This document shows positions 1 through 5,687 of a stretch of 5,687 nt of DNA, in pieces (within the stretch, counting starts at the first letter, position 1; each line of letters begins with the position of its first letter). The DNA comes from G001797105 sp964528155 (GTDB lineage Bacteria > Chloroflexota > Anaerolineae > Anaerolineales > E44-bin32): the NCBI GenBank assembly GCA_964528155.1, contig CAZGRL010000202.1, positions 1 to 5,687 on the forward strand, read 5' to 3'. The position numbers were made by a program, and so were the translations under genes. The notes under the pieces were generated by a model. That model worked only from the letters and a program-made list of their open reading frames with translations, made no database searches and had not been told where the DNA came from.

Positions 1-58
1 GTGCAGGCCAGGGCCTCGGCTAGCGTCGTCAAGGCAGCGGCGCGATGCTCCCCATCCC
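1..58 (-). pseudogene. Continuation of the TPR-like array in a shifted frame, running off the window edge
   Basis: The main frame ends ...LQAAGAIG (1201-1208) and then gives MGSIAPLP and a TGA at 29-31. Reading instead from GAT at 54-56, one base out of phase, gives DGEHRAAALTTLAEALAC, open to position 1. That matches the repeat consensus exactly where it is expected: compare AIGDDEYRAYSIATTGRALAQ (1166-1186) and AIEEEWDRTRALAEIARAWAQ (1097-1117). A single missing G in the GGG run at 56-58 (CCC on the plus strand) would explain it. The cause could be a real inactivating or truncating mutation, or a homopolymer sequencing error. The true C-terminus lies outside the window. Confidence 0.8.
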
Positions 59-1549
59 AATGGCCCCGGCGGCCTGCAGAGCCTCGCGCACCGCTTCCCA
101 AGCGGCAACGTCTAGACCTTTCTGGGCAAGAGCCCGCCCCGTCGTCGCGATGGAATAGGCACGATACTCGTCATCCCCGATGGCCTGGGCGGCCTGCAAC
201 GCTTGGTCTAAATACTCAAGCTGAACGAACGCTTCGACAACTGCGGCCAGGACTCGGGCTCGCAGCCCTTCTTGGCCGATCGCGTGGGCGGCCCCCAGGA
301 CGTGATGCAGCCCCTCTGGGACCCCGACCTGGGCCCATGCACGGGCTATCTCTGCCAAGGCTCTGGTGCGGTCCCATTCCTCTTCGATCGCCTGGGCGGC
401 TTGCAGACACTTGTGCAACCCATCCGGGTCGTCCGCCTGAGCTAGTGCCCTGGCCACAGCTGCAAGGGCATCGGCGCGTTTCGACTCAATCTCGATGGTC
501 TGAGCCATCCGGAGTGCCAGGTCAAGCGGGCCAACCTGGGCCAGGGTTTCCACGACCGCCCCAAGCGCATAGTTCCGGCTCTCTTGATCCGCTATCTCCT
601 GAGCGACCTGGAGAGCCTGCAGCACGGCCTCTCGGGCAGGCGCCTCTTCTCCTGCCTCCGCCAGGGCCTCGGCTATCCTCACAAGGCTGTGGCAACGACG
701 ATAGTCATCCTGGACGGAGTCGGCGGTCAGCAGGACCTTTCGGATTCCCTCCGGCTCTGCCAATCGCGCCATGGTCTTCGCGACCGCGGCGACAGCGCTG
801 TCGCGTAGCCCAAAAACGTCGAGTGCGTGATCCTCGATGGACTGAACGATCTGCAAGGCCTGATGGGCTAGTTCCCGGGCAGGCGTCTCTTCCCCCACCT
901 GAACCAGGCAGCCGGCCAACTCCGCCAGCAGCATCGCGCGGCGGGGTTCATCCACAATATCCGTGGCGGACCGTAGTGCCGTATGCAGTGCCTCTCGGGC
1001 CGTGGCCTCCTCGCCTACCAGCGCCAGCGCCCCAGCCACCACGGTTAGGCATTCGGGACGGCGGCAGCAATCCTGATCGTCCTCGATGGCCTGGCGGACC
1101 TGCTGCAATGCCTCGCGGTCCCCCAGCTGAACAAGAGCACTCGTTATCGGCGCGAGGTCATCGGCGAACCTTCCAACGATTGCTTCGTCGACGTCGAGAG
1201 CGGCCTGCAACGCGTGTTGTAGTCCCTCTCGGTCCCCCAATTCAGCCATGGCTTCTGCTATCCCTGTCAGGGCCTCCACGCGGCGTCCCTCTTCCGCGAT
1301 GTCCCTGGCAACCTCCAGAGCCTGACGCAACCCCGCCCCGTGCGCAACCTTGACCAGGATCCCAGACAATTGGGAAAGGGCTTTGGCACGATGGGATTCA
1401 TCACTGATAGCCTGCGCGGCCTCCAGCGCTCGGGACGCCACATCTTGCGCCGTCTGACTCTCTCCACAAGCGCTCATTCGTAGAGCAATTCGGCCGAAAG
1501 CCTCTGCTTGTAGCTCGGGGCCATACATGAGCGCCGCGTAACTCAATGC
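29..1549 (-). repeat. Array of about 14 TPR-like helical repeats encoded in the NACHT-like gene
   Basis: Residues 711-1216 fall into consecutive units whose starts I place near 711, 751, 787, 823, 861, 901, 941, 982, 1022, 1055, 1091, 1127, 1160 and 1200. Units are 33, 36 or about 40 residues long; the longer ones carry an extra GEExxAREAL segment between helices. Each begins with a helix like ALQAAQAI, then an acidic turn ending in R, then a helix like ALxxIAxALAQ. The DNA here is richer in GC than the membrane genes and the plus strand shows long chance open frames. Such arrays usually act as ligand or protein sensors in STAND proteins; the target is unknown. Confidence 0.8.
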
Positions 1550-3679
1550 TTGGCCCAATTGCCCCAGCATCGCTAGGGCCTCCAGCGCCTCCAGAGGTAT
1601 GCGCGTGGCCTGGGAGCGGACTCTTGCATAGAGCAGGCTCCAAGCAACCACCGCGGGCAGGGCGCGACCGCTCTCGCGGTGTTCGAGGACTTGTCGCTCG
1701 GCCAGTGCAAGGGCGCGGCCCACATCGCGGGCGTAGGCGCTGCCGGTGGCGTCGTACGCTGTCTGTGCCGTGTACCAGGCCGAATTCTCCACAAGGGACC
1801 CCAGCTCGTCCAGCATGCCTGCCTTCGCCAAATGGCGACTCAAGCGGCGGAAAGGATAGCCGCCGTGGGTCTTCCACCGTTCCGGCCCTTCCAGGTAATA
1901 CGCCGCCACTTGGCGGTGGTATGGGATGAGCTCCACTTTCCCAGCCAAGAAGTCGCCGAAGGAGCCATGGATGATGTGCCATAGCACTCGATTGTCACGG
2001 CGCTCCGCCCGCAAGAAGCGACGCCATGGTTGAATGATGCGTTCGGATAGCTCGCCTGCATCCGCTTGTGCATGCGCAGCCAACCAATCCAGGTCGACTG
2101 CCTCCCCCGCAACGGCAAGCAGAGCCAGAATAGGTTTATACAGGCTGCGCCATTCGCCCCACCCTTCTGCCTCTTTGGCTTTCTCCATCCGCTTCCAGAA
2201 GAGGTCGTAGTATCCCGGCAGGCCGCGAGGCAATACCTGCAGCTGCAGGGGATCGAAGCCCGGCTCGCGACGGGTCATGTCCTGGAGAACGTATTGCAGA
2301 TACATGAAGTTGCCCTCACTGGCCTCCGTCAGCGCAGTGACGAACCGGTCACTGGAGATGGGAGGCTCGGCCGTCGCGAGTGCATGCTGGACTTCGGGCC
2401 GCTGGGCTTGGCGTCGAAGGTGGCGCTCAATGTCCGCTGACTGGCGGGGGTCGTCCCAGGCCAGGTCCAGGATCACGGCCTGGGCACCAGGGAGGGAATA
2501 CTCGCCCGGCCGATGTGTGATCAGGATGTACGCCCTCTTCGGGAGAGGATCGGGCAGGGGAATCCAATACCCGCTAGGAGCGCCGCCCTCTGCCTCGTCC
2601 AGCGCGTCTATGATCATGACTACCGGGTACTCTGCCTTCTGATGAGCCTCCCGCAATAGGGCACTGAGGAAGTTGGCATCCTCTCCGGCCCTGGCGGGCA
2701 GGTGCCGGTGGTCGAGTTGGAAGCGGGCGATGAGATCCGCACAGAGGTGCTCAAGACACCGAGCTGGGTTGGTACTCCCGTAGTGACCAAAGAAGAACAC
2801 AGGGGCCTTGTAGAACTTCGCCAACGCTGCAGCAATGGCCGACTTGCCTAGGCCCGCATCCGCCACTAGGCGGAAAAGGCCACAGTCATGGCTACGTATG
2901 AAGTCCTCAACTTCGGCAAAGACAAACTCACGGCCCTCAAACCAACGGGTCAAGTCGTCCATGAGGCCGGTGAAGTCGTATATGTGATCGGCGAGGGCAG
3001 GGTAGGAGGAGATAACGGTCTGATTAACAATGTTGTGCTGGCCGGAAATCAGCACGCTGCCCGACACGCTGCCCTGCACGGAGAGTTGCGTCGAGGTCAC
3101 TGCCTCTGCCAGCGTTTGCAGCCTCACGCGCAGAAGCGCTGCTATCCCCTCTGCGTTCTCGGATATCTGCTCCAGGGTCCGGCTGTCCCAGATGGGACGC
3201 AAGGCCTCCTGATTCTTCAGCTCCTCCTCAAACAAGCCCAAGAAGTCGGCTAGGACACGGGTGCCCTCTACCAGGTGATTGCGGACTCCAGACAGCGGCA
3301 GGTACGCGGCCCAGATGTCCGAAAGGACCGCAGGATCGGGATGCCCAGTCCGGGTGAGGAAGCGACCCAGCTCCCGGGTCACATCCTCCCGGCCGAGGAA
3401 GGTCTCATCCATCAGGCTTGCCGTCCACGTGGGGTGCTGCCGCGCGAAGGTGGTATACGCGCTGATAAAGGCGGCTTGGAACGCCAATCGGGGAGGCTCC
3501 TTCTTCAGCCACGCCCGCAACGGGTCGCCAGCCACGGCAAGTCCCTTGTCAAGAAGATGAGCGAACACGCGGGCGGTGAGCTCGCTTACGACAATAACGC
3601 TGAAGGGATCCGGCATCGACCCATTTCCCCCGGGAACTAGTGCGACTGGGAGCAGGGGTCGCCAGTCTGCGTCCGACAT
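29..3679 (-). CDS. STAND/NACHT-type NTPase with C-terminal TPR-like repeat array, 3' end frameshifted
   Basis: A 1216-residue multidomain protein, probably cytoplasmic. Residues 22-195 are mostly helical with no nuclease, TIR or protease motif that I recognise. Residues 200-223 form a V/G/S-rich linker. The NTPase spans about 230-500: the P-loop is VADAGLGKS (272-280), fitting [AG]x4GK[ST]; Walker B is VVMIIDALDE (353-362), the form usual in NACHT/AAA_16 proteins; ILITHR (385-390) fits a sensor strand; and EASEGNFMYLQYVL (452-465) plus LPRGLPGYYDLFWKRM (483-498) are typical of bacterial NACHT proteins. From about 711 there are some 14 helical repeats of 33-40 residues of the form ALQAAQAIxxExxRAxALxxIAxALAQxG. 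The family acts as ATP-dependent switches in signalling, regulation, cell death and phage defence; which role applies here cannot be read from the sequence. The ATG at 3679 follows an in-frame TAG (3704-3706) and has only a weak ribosome site. The ATG at 3616 (residue 22) has GGGGGA nine bases upstream and may be the true start. Residues 1209-1216 look like an out-of-frame tail. Confidence 0.9.
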   Translation of the reverse strand: MSDADWRPLLPVALVPGGNGSMPDPFSVIVVSELTARVFAHLLDKGLAVAGDPLRAWLKKEPPRLAFQAAFISAYTTFARQHPTWTASLMDETFLGREDVTRELGRFLTRTGHPDPAVLSDIWAAYLPLSGVRNHLVEGTRVLADFLGLFEEELKNQEALRPIWDSRTLEQISENAEGIAALLRVRLQTLAEAVTSTQLSVQGSVSGSVLISGQHNIVNQTVISSYPALADHIYDFTGLMDDLTRWFEGREFVFAEVEDFIRSHDCGLFRLVADAGLGKSAIAAALAKFYKAPVFFFGHYGSTNPARCLEHLCADLIARFQLDHRHLPARAGEDANFLSALLREAHQKAEYPVVMIIDALDEAEGGAPSGYWIPLPDPLPKRAYILITHRPGEYSLPGAQAVILDLAWDDPRQSADIERHLRRQAQRPEVQHALATAEPPISSDRFVTALTEASEGNFMYLQYVLQDMTRREPGFDPLQLQVLPRGLPGYYDLFWKRMEKAKEAEGWGEWRSLYKPILALLAVAGEAVDLDWLAAHAQADAGELSERIIQPWRRFLRAERRDNRVLWHIIHGSFGDFLAGKVELIPYHRQVAAYYLEGPERWKTHGGYPFRRLSRHLAKAGMLDELGSLVENSAWYTAQTAYDATGSAYARDVGRALALAERQVLEHRESGRALPAVVAWSLLYARVRSQATRIPLEALEALAMLGQLGQALSYAALMYGPELQAEAFGRIALRMSACGESQTAQDVASRALEAAQAISDESHRAKALSQLSGILVKVAHGAGLRQALEVARDIAEEGRRVEALTGIAEAMAELGDREGLQHALQAALDVDEAIVGRFADDLAPITSALVQLGDREALQQVRQAIEDDQDCCRRPECLTVVAGALALVGEEATAREALHTALRSATDIVDEPRRAMLLAELAGCLVQVGEETPARELAHQALQIVQSIEDHALDVFGLRDSAVAAVAKTMARLAEPEGIRKVLLTADSVQDDYRRCHSLVRIAEALAEAGEEAPAREAVLQALQVAQEIADQESRNYALGAVVETLAQVGPLDLALRMAQTIEIESKRADALAAVARALAQADDPDGLHKCLQAAQAIEEEWDRTRALAEIARAWAQVGVPEGLHHVLGAAHAIGQEGLRARVLAAVVEAFVQLEYLDQALQAAQAIGDDEYRAYSIATTGRALAQKGLDVAAWEAVREALQAAGAIGMGSIAPLP
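2840..2866 (-). other. Walker A (P-loop) of the NACHT-like NTPase
   Basis: These codons encode VADAGLGKS (residues 272-280). The lysine (279) and serine (280) that contact the nucleotide phosphates and Mg2+ are both present. The usual first glycine is alanine, which the general P-loop pattern allows. With the intact Walker B at 2594-2623 (D358, D361, E362), this predicts that ATP binding, and probably hydrolysis, is retained. Confidence 0.85.
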
Positions 3680-3830
3680 GCGTGCTGCCCAGCTTGGGTG
3701 ATTCTAGGTCAGATCGCTATATGTGAGCAATCGCCAGTGTGTCCTCCACATGCGTTGGCGCCAAGCGAGGGAGAAGAAGCCCTGACGGGTGAGTGCCCTT
3801 ATACTCTCGGCGGCCTTTTTGGCGAACGGG

Positions 3831-3846
3831 GGAATGCAACTAAATG
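3831..3846. repeat. 16-base direct repeat, copy 1
   Basis: GGAATGCAACTAAATG occurs here and again at 5661-5676, 1830 bases away in the same orientation. After six unlike bases both copies continue with AAGTT (3853-3857; 5683-5687). Upstream, GG at 3828-3829 also matches 5658-5659. By a simple count, an exact 16-base repeat in under 6 kb has a chance expectation well below one in a hundred, so it is probably meaningful. Confidence 0.75.
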
Positions 3847-3860
3847 TCTCTGAAGTTGCA
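3834..3860. repeat. Inverted repeat TGCAACT ... AGTTGCA within the direct-repeat motif
   Basis: TGCAACT (3834-3840) and AGTTGCA (3854-3860) are perfect 7-base inverted repeats separated by 13 bases, able to form a hairpin. The left arm lies in the 16-base sequence repeated at 5661-5676. The second copy keeps the same spacing up to AGTT, where the window ends, so the same hairpin may exist there. It could be an operator, a small mobile-element end or a REP-like element; it has no U tract and is not an obvious terminator. Confidence 0.5.
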
Positions 3861-3993
3861 CTCGCGCTCCCTTGCGAGGGGCGGTGGCGAACGCGATACC
3901 GCCCATGAGCCGCGCCATGTGCTGGCCGACCCGCGGGATCTCGTCCGCAGGTCATCCTGAAATCCCGTGGCTAAGCCGTGGCCAACTGTGGCA

Positions 3994-4188
3994 CTACCTG
4001 TTTCTGATGAAATACACGACTACCGCGGCGATTGCCGCAACGCCAGCAGCGCAAGGCCAAGGCAGTTCAACACCCAGGACCCGGGGAACCAGGAATTCCA
4101 GGGCGACAAAAAACACAAGAGCCGCGAGCAAGTACCATGGAAGGTCTCGAGCAGAGGGAGGCCTTCCCGGAGAACCTGTCGGTAGCAT
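3994..4188 (-). CDS. Small membrane protein with two predicted transmembrane helices (64 aa)
   Basis: Family not recognised. The protein has a short polar, proline-rich N-terminus (1-17), a first hydrophobic helix at about 19-36 (YLLAALVFFVALEFLVPR), a short turn with ELPWP, and a second helix at about 44-61 (CAAGVAAIAAVVVYFI) ending in the basic tail RNR. It should be a helical hairpin in the cytoplasmic membrane. The start is well supported: AGGAG sits five bases before the ATG and overlaps the stop codon of the upstream membrane gene, with only eight bases between the two genes, so translation is probably coupled. The hydrophobic pattern is the sequence expected of a real gene rather than a chance frame. 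A role as accessory subunit of its neighbour or as a small membrane effector is inference only. Confidence 0.75.
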   Translation of the reverse strand: MLPTGSPGRPPSARDLPWYLLAALVFFVALEFLVPRVLGVELPWPCAAGVAAIAAVVVYFIRNR

Positions 4189-4193
4189 AGTGA

Positions 4194-4198
4194 CTCCT
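4194..4198 (-). promoter_or_regulatory. Ribosome binding site overlapping the upstream stop codon
   Basis: AGGAG lies five bases before the ATG at 4186-4188, and its first two bases are the last two of the TAG stop (4197-4199) of the 299-aa membrane protein gene. This arrangement fixes the start of the 64-aa gene and suggests translational coupling of the pair. Confidence 0.75.
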
Positions 4199-5096
4199 AT
4201 CGGCTGCTGTATGGATCCACAGAAGTTGTGTTTCCGCAGTTGTCGTATAAGGAAGCGGAGATGCCGAACGGGCTTGTGTCAATCAGTGCATCTGCCCGAA
4301 ACCGAATCTCCTTCTGGGGATGAAGGAGCAAGAGCCTGTACACTCCGTTTGTATAGTCGGCTGTAACTTCGGAGGGATCGAGATCGAGAATGCGAGGAGG
4401 AGGATCATTGTCCACGTTGAGGAGATTGGAGAATTCCACTGACATGATCAGCCCGGTTGGGCTTGTAGCCGAGCCCAAGACAAATCGTCCATCACCGTCA
4501 CTGTGGAATTCAAGCAAGGCACTGGGCGGCGGAGAGGGGCAACGGTTCTCCAGCGTAGAAGAAGGACCTTCCATGCTGACAGCGATGCTCAAGCTGAACG
4601 TCTCTTCGAGAAACACCTCCGCCGGCGGCTGAGTAGGAGGTGTGGCCTCGTCGTCCAAGATCCCAGGTGGGGCCGACATGCGCCTAGCCGCATAGACAGC
4701 GAACGCCACTAGCCCAACAGCGAACAACATCACCTGTGCTCCAGCAGTGAGTCTCAGACTTAGGTCCTTGGCAAAGCGGATTCGTCGGCCCAGGGATCGA
4801 TGCTTGGATAGCATGCGGACGAGCTGTCCAAATACGAATACGCCGAACACTGCTGAAATGGCCCAAGCGATCTCAGCAACTCCCAGGAGGCGGAGCCCAA
4901 GAGCGTCACCTGCCACTGGAAGAAGCACGTCAGGGAGCAGGGAGGTGGTTACAACTAGAGCCCCTGTGGCTATTGTGATCAATTGCTTCGTCCATTCACC
5001 TACAGTGTGGAGCTCCGCGTCATCAAAGGGATTCAGCGCTGGAGCTGGTCTCTTCGAGGCGATAGACGCTGGTAGGTATCTCCTTCGTGGCACCAT
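4197..5096 (-). CDS. Membrane protein with three N-terminal TM helices and a C-terminal soluble domain (299 aa)
   Basis: Family not recognised. The N-terminus is basic (PRRR, KR), followed by EWTKQLITIATGALVV, a pattern I associate, from memory only, with various bacterial hypothetical membrane proteins. Hydrophobic segments lie at about 39-61, 69-94 and 117-137 (numbered from this ATG). The loop between the second and third is strongly basic (SKHRSLGRRIRFAK), which by the positive-inside rule puts it in the cytoplasm. The C-terminal 160 residues would then be outside. That part starts with a proline/acid linker, looks beta-rich, and has two cysteines (about 186 and 287) that could form a disulfide. 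The ATG at 5094-5096 has GGGAG six bases upstream; a TTG at 5102 sits directly against that site and is less likely. By eye its DNA is lower in GC than the NACHT-like gene. It appears to be first of a two-gene unit with the 64-aa gene. Confidence 0.75.
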   Translation of the reverse strand: MVPRRRYLPASIASKRPAPALNPFDDAELHTVGEWTKQLITIATGALVVTTSLLPDVLLPVAGDALGLRLLGVAEIAWAISAVFGVFVFGQLVRMLSKHRSLGRRIRFAKDLSLRLTAGAQVMLFAVGLVAFAVYAARRMSAPPGILDDEATPPTQPPAEVFLEETFSLSIAVSMEGPSSTLENRCPSPPPSALLEFHSDGDGRFVLGSATSPTGLIMSVEFSNLLNVDNDPPPRILDLDPSEVTADYTNGVYRLLLLHPQKEIRFRADALIDTSPFGISASLYDNCGNTTSVDPYSSR

Positions 5097-5673
5097 GATC
5101 AACTCCCGTTCTGAGTGGCTCTCCCTTCGGGCATCGCCTCAACAACCTACCTTTTGGTGGCAGATCCCAGTTCGGATTCGATGGAGCGCTCCAGGCGCGG
5201 GAAAGAGGGCTGTGTGCTTCTCGTCTTCGTCAGGCAGTCCCCCCGACGTATCATCGGATAGTGCGTCGCTGATGACTCCTACATCTACCCACGAATGGTT
5301 GAAGAAGCCTACTTGAGGAGCAAAACCGTCTTCCTCGGTTCTATTCGTTTCTGGGCCGTCTCCCAGTCATGAAGTAGCTCCCCTTGCAGCGACCTATCGG
5401 CCCCGGGGCAATGTGGCCGGGACCTCAGCCAGCGCTGCCGAGTCTATGGCATCCTACGGACCAAGACAAGTGCCGACGCGCGCCCCCATTGGCGCGGTCA
5501 AGTACAACGATCTGTCAGGCAACACCTTTCTGGCCAACCAGCCTCAAAATGGGAGGGGGCACTCCCTATGTCTTGGTTCGAGATGGAGACAGCCGTACAG
5601 CACCTGCTCTCGCCGCTGGCCCATCCCTGATGTGAGTCGGGTTGAAATCCACATGAAGGAGGAATGCAACTAA
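5097..5673. other. 577-base region without a confident gene, between possible divergent units
   Basis: No confident coding region is seen. On the minus strand 5139-5366 is open for 75 codons with an acidic, protein-like translation (VGFFNHSWVDVGVISDALSD) but no ATG, GTG or TTG, so it could be a gene remnant. On the plus strand a 20-codon frame (5568-5630, MSWFEMETAVQHLLSPLAHP) could be a leader peptide or chance. Hairpins: CGCGCC/GGCGCG at 5479-5484 and 5491-5496, and GGGAG/CTCCC at 5551-5555 and 5562-5566. A perfect 12-base palindrome TGGAGCGCTCCA lies at 5182-5193, about 90 bases before the membrane gene start, but one such palindrome is expected by chance in this length. The minus-strand promoter should lie here; no clear -35/-10 pair is visible. 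Confidence 0.45.
5103..5107 (-). promoter_or_regulatory. Ribosome binding site of the 299-aa membrane protein gene
   Basis: GGGAG is six bases upstream of the ATG at 5094-5096. It decides for that start over the upstream in-frame TTG at 5100-5102, which would leave no spacer. Confidence 0.6.
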
Positions 5674-5676
5674 ATG
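5661..5676. repeat. 16-base direct repeat, copy 2
   Basis: Exact copy of 3831-3846 in the same orientation, with the AAGTT match continuing at 5683-5687 to the window edge. Here the repeat covers the last bases of a ribosome site (AAGGAGG, 5656-5662) and an ATG at 5674-5676, so the shared sequence could be a duplicated translation start region rather than a mobile-element end. Confidence 0.75.
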
Positions 5677-5687
5677 GACGCTAAGTT
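5674..5687 (+). CDS. Possible start of a plus-strand gene, cut by the window edge
   Basis: ATG GAC GCT AAG TT (MDAK...) follows AAGGAGG (5656-5662) with an 11-base spacer, slightly longer than usual. Only four full codons are visible, so the product cannot be named. If real, it would be transcribed divergently from the membrane-protein pair. Confidence 0.3.

Larger units (their letters stand above)
3680..3993. other. 314-base gap between the 64-aa membrane gene and the NACHT-like gene
   Basis: No confident gene is seen here. On the minus strand an 83-codon open frame (3704-3955) ends in a TAG that is in frame with the NACHT-like gene. Its last 40 residues (AAESIRALTRQGFFSLAWRQ and a tryptophan-rich tail) look somewhat protein-like, but its start has no convincing ribosome site. 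On the plus strand a 38-codon frame (3844-3960) begins within the repeated motif. The gap also holds the hairpin-forming repeat at 3831-3860. No U-tract terminator or clear -35/-10 pair was found for the NACHT-like gene, so it may use its own weak promoter here or be read through from upstream. Confidence 0.5.

Noticed and set aside
1..1353. Long plus-strand open frame of 450 codons
   Set aside because: It lies antisense to the TPR-like array and its translation is a low-complexity mix of Pro, Arg, Gly and Ser, typical of a chance frame opposite GC-rich repeats.
1401..1982. Minus-strand open frame of 193 codons inside the NACHT-like gene
   Set aside because: Same strand, different frame; composition rich in Gly, Arg, Pro without domain pattern, and the main frame here has clear homology-like features.
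3831..3860. Integron attC-type recombination site
   Set aside because: ATGCAAC and GTTGCAC each break the RYYYAAC/GTTRRRY core consensus, and the hairpin is far shorter than known attC sites.
5182..5193. 12-base palindrome as an operator
   Set aside because: A palindrome of this length is expected about once by chance in a window this size, and there is no second copy.
4747..5316. Plus-strand open frame of 189 codons
   Set aside because: It is antisense to the membrane protein's helices, is rich in Arg, Ser and Pro, and has no ribosome site.
5479..5566. Intrinsic terminators at the GC hairpins 5479-5496 and 5551-5566
   Set aside because: Neither is followed by a T run on either strand.
1..5687. 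CRISPR array, tRNA or rRNA genes
   Set aside because: No regularly spaced DNA repeats, cloverleaf signatures or rRNA-like conserved blocks were seen; the repetitive region at 29-1549 is protein-coding repeats.

Overview
The window is a GC-rich bacterial segment with no RNA genes, CRISPR array or recognisable transposase. All confident genes lie on the minus strand. One large gene encodes a signal-transduction NTPase of the STAND/NACHT type followed by a long array of TPR-like helical repeats. Such proteins are common in Chloroflexota, Cyanobacteria and other multicellular or environmental bacteria, but no marker here fixes the phylum, so placement goes no further than 'high-GC environmental bacterium, Chloroflexota-like accessory DNA'.

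Layout in minus-strand transcription order. Positions 5097-5673 form a non-coding or decayed stretch. A possible plus-strand gene begins at 5674 and leaves the window. A membrane protein of about 299 residues (4197-5096) has three predicted membrane helices and a C-terminal soluble domain. Eight bases downstream lies a 64-residue protein with two membrane helices (3994-4188), whose ribosome binding site overlaps the stop codon of the gene before it, so the two form a tight pair. A 314-base gap (3680-3993) follows. The NACHT-like gene (29-3679) fills the rest.

Three observations stand out. First, the NACHT-like gene appears frameshifted near its 3' end in this assembly. The frame ends at 29-31, but from position 56 leftwards a second frame restores the TPR-like consensus and stays open to the window edge, so the real protein should be longer. 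Second, an exact 16-base direct repeat (3831-3846 and 5661-5676), followed in the same register by a 5-base match, brackets the membrane-gene pair. Third, a valine/glycine/serine repeat lies between the N-terminal helical domain and the NTPase and resembles linker or amyloid-like signalling motifs of STAND proteins.

A reasonable but unproven model is a sensor-type accessory locus. The TPR-like array would detect a ligand, the NTPase would oligomerise, and the nearby membrane proteins could be partners or membrane effectors. Nothing in the sequence proves that the membrane pair and the NTPase work together; the gap and the bracketing repeat leave open that the pair is a separate insertion.
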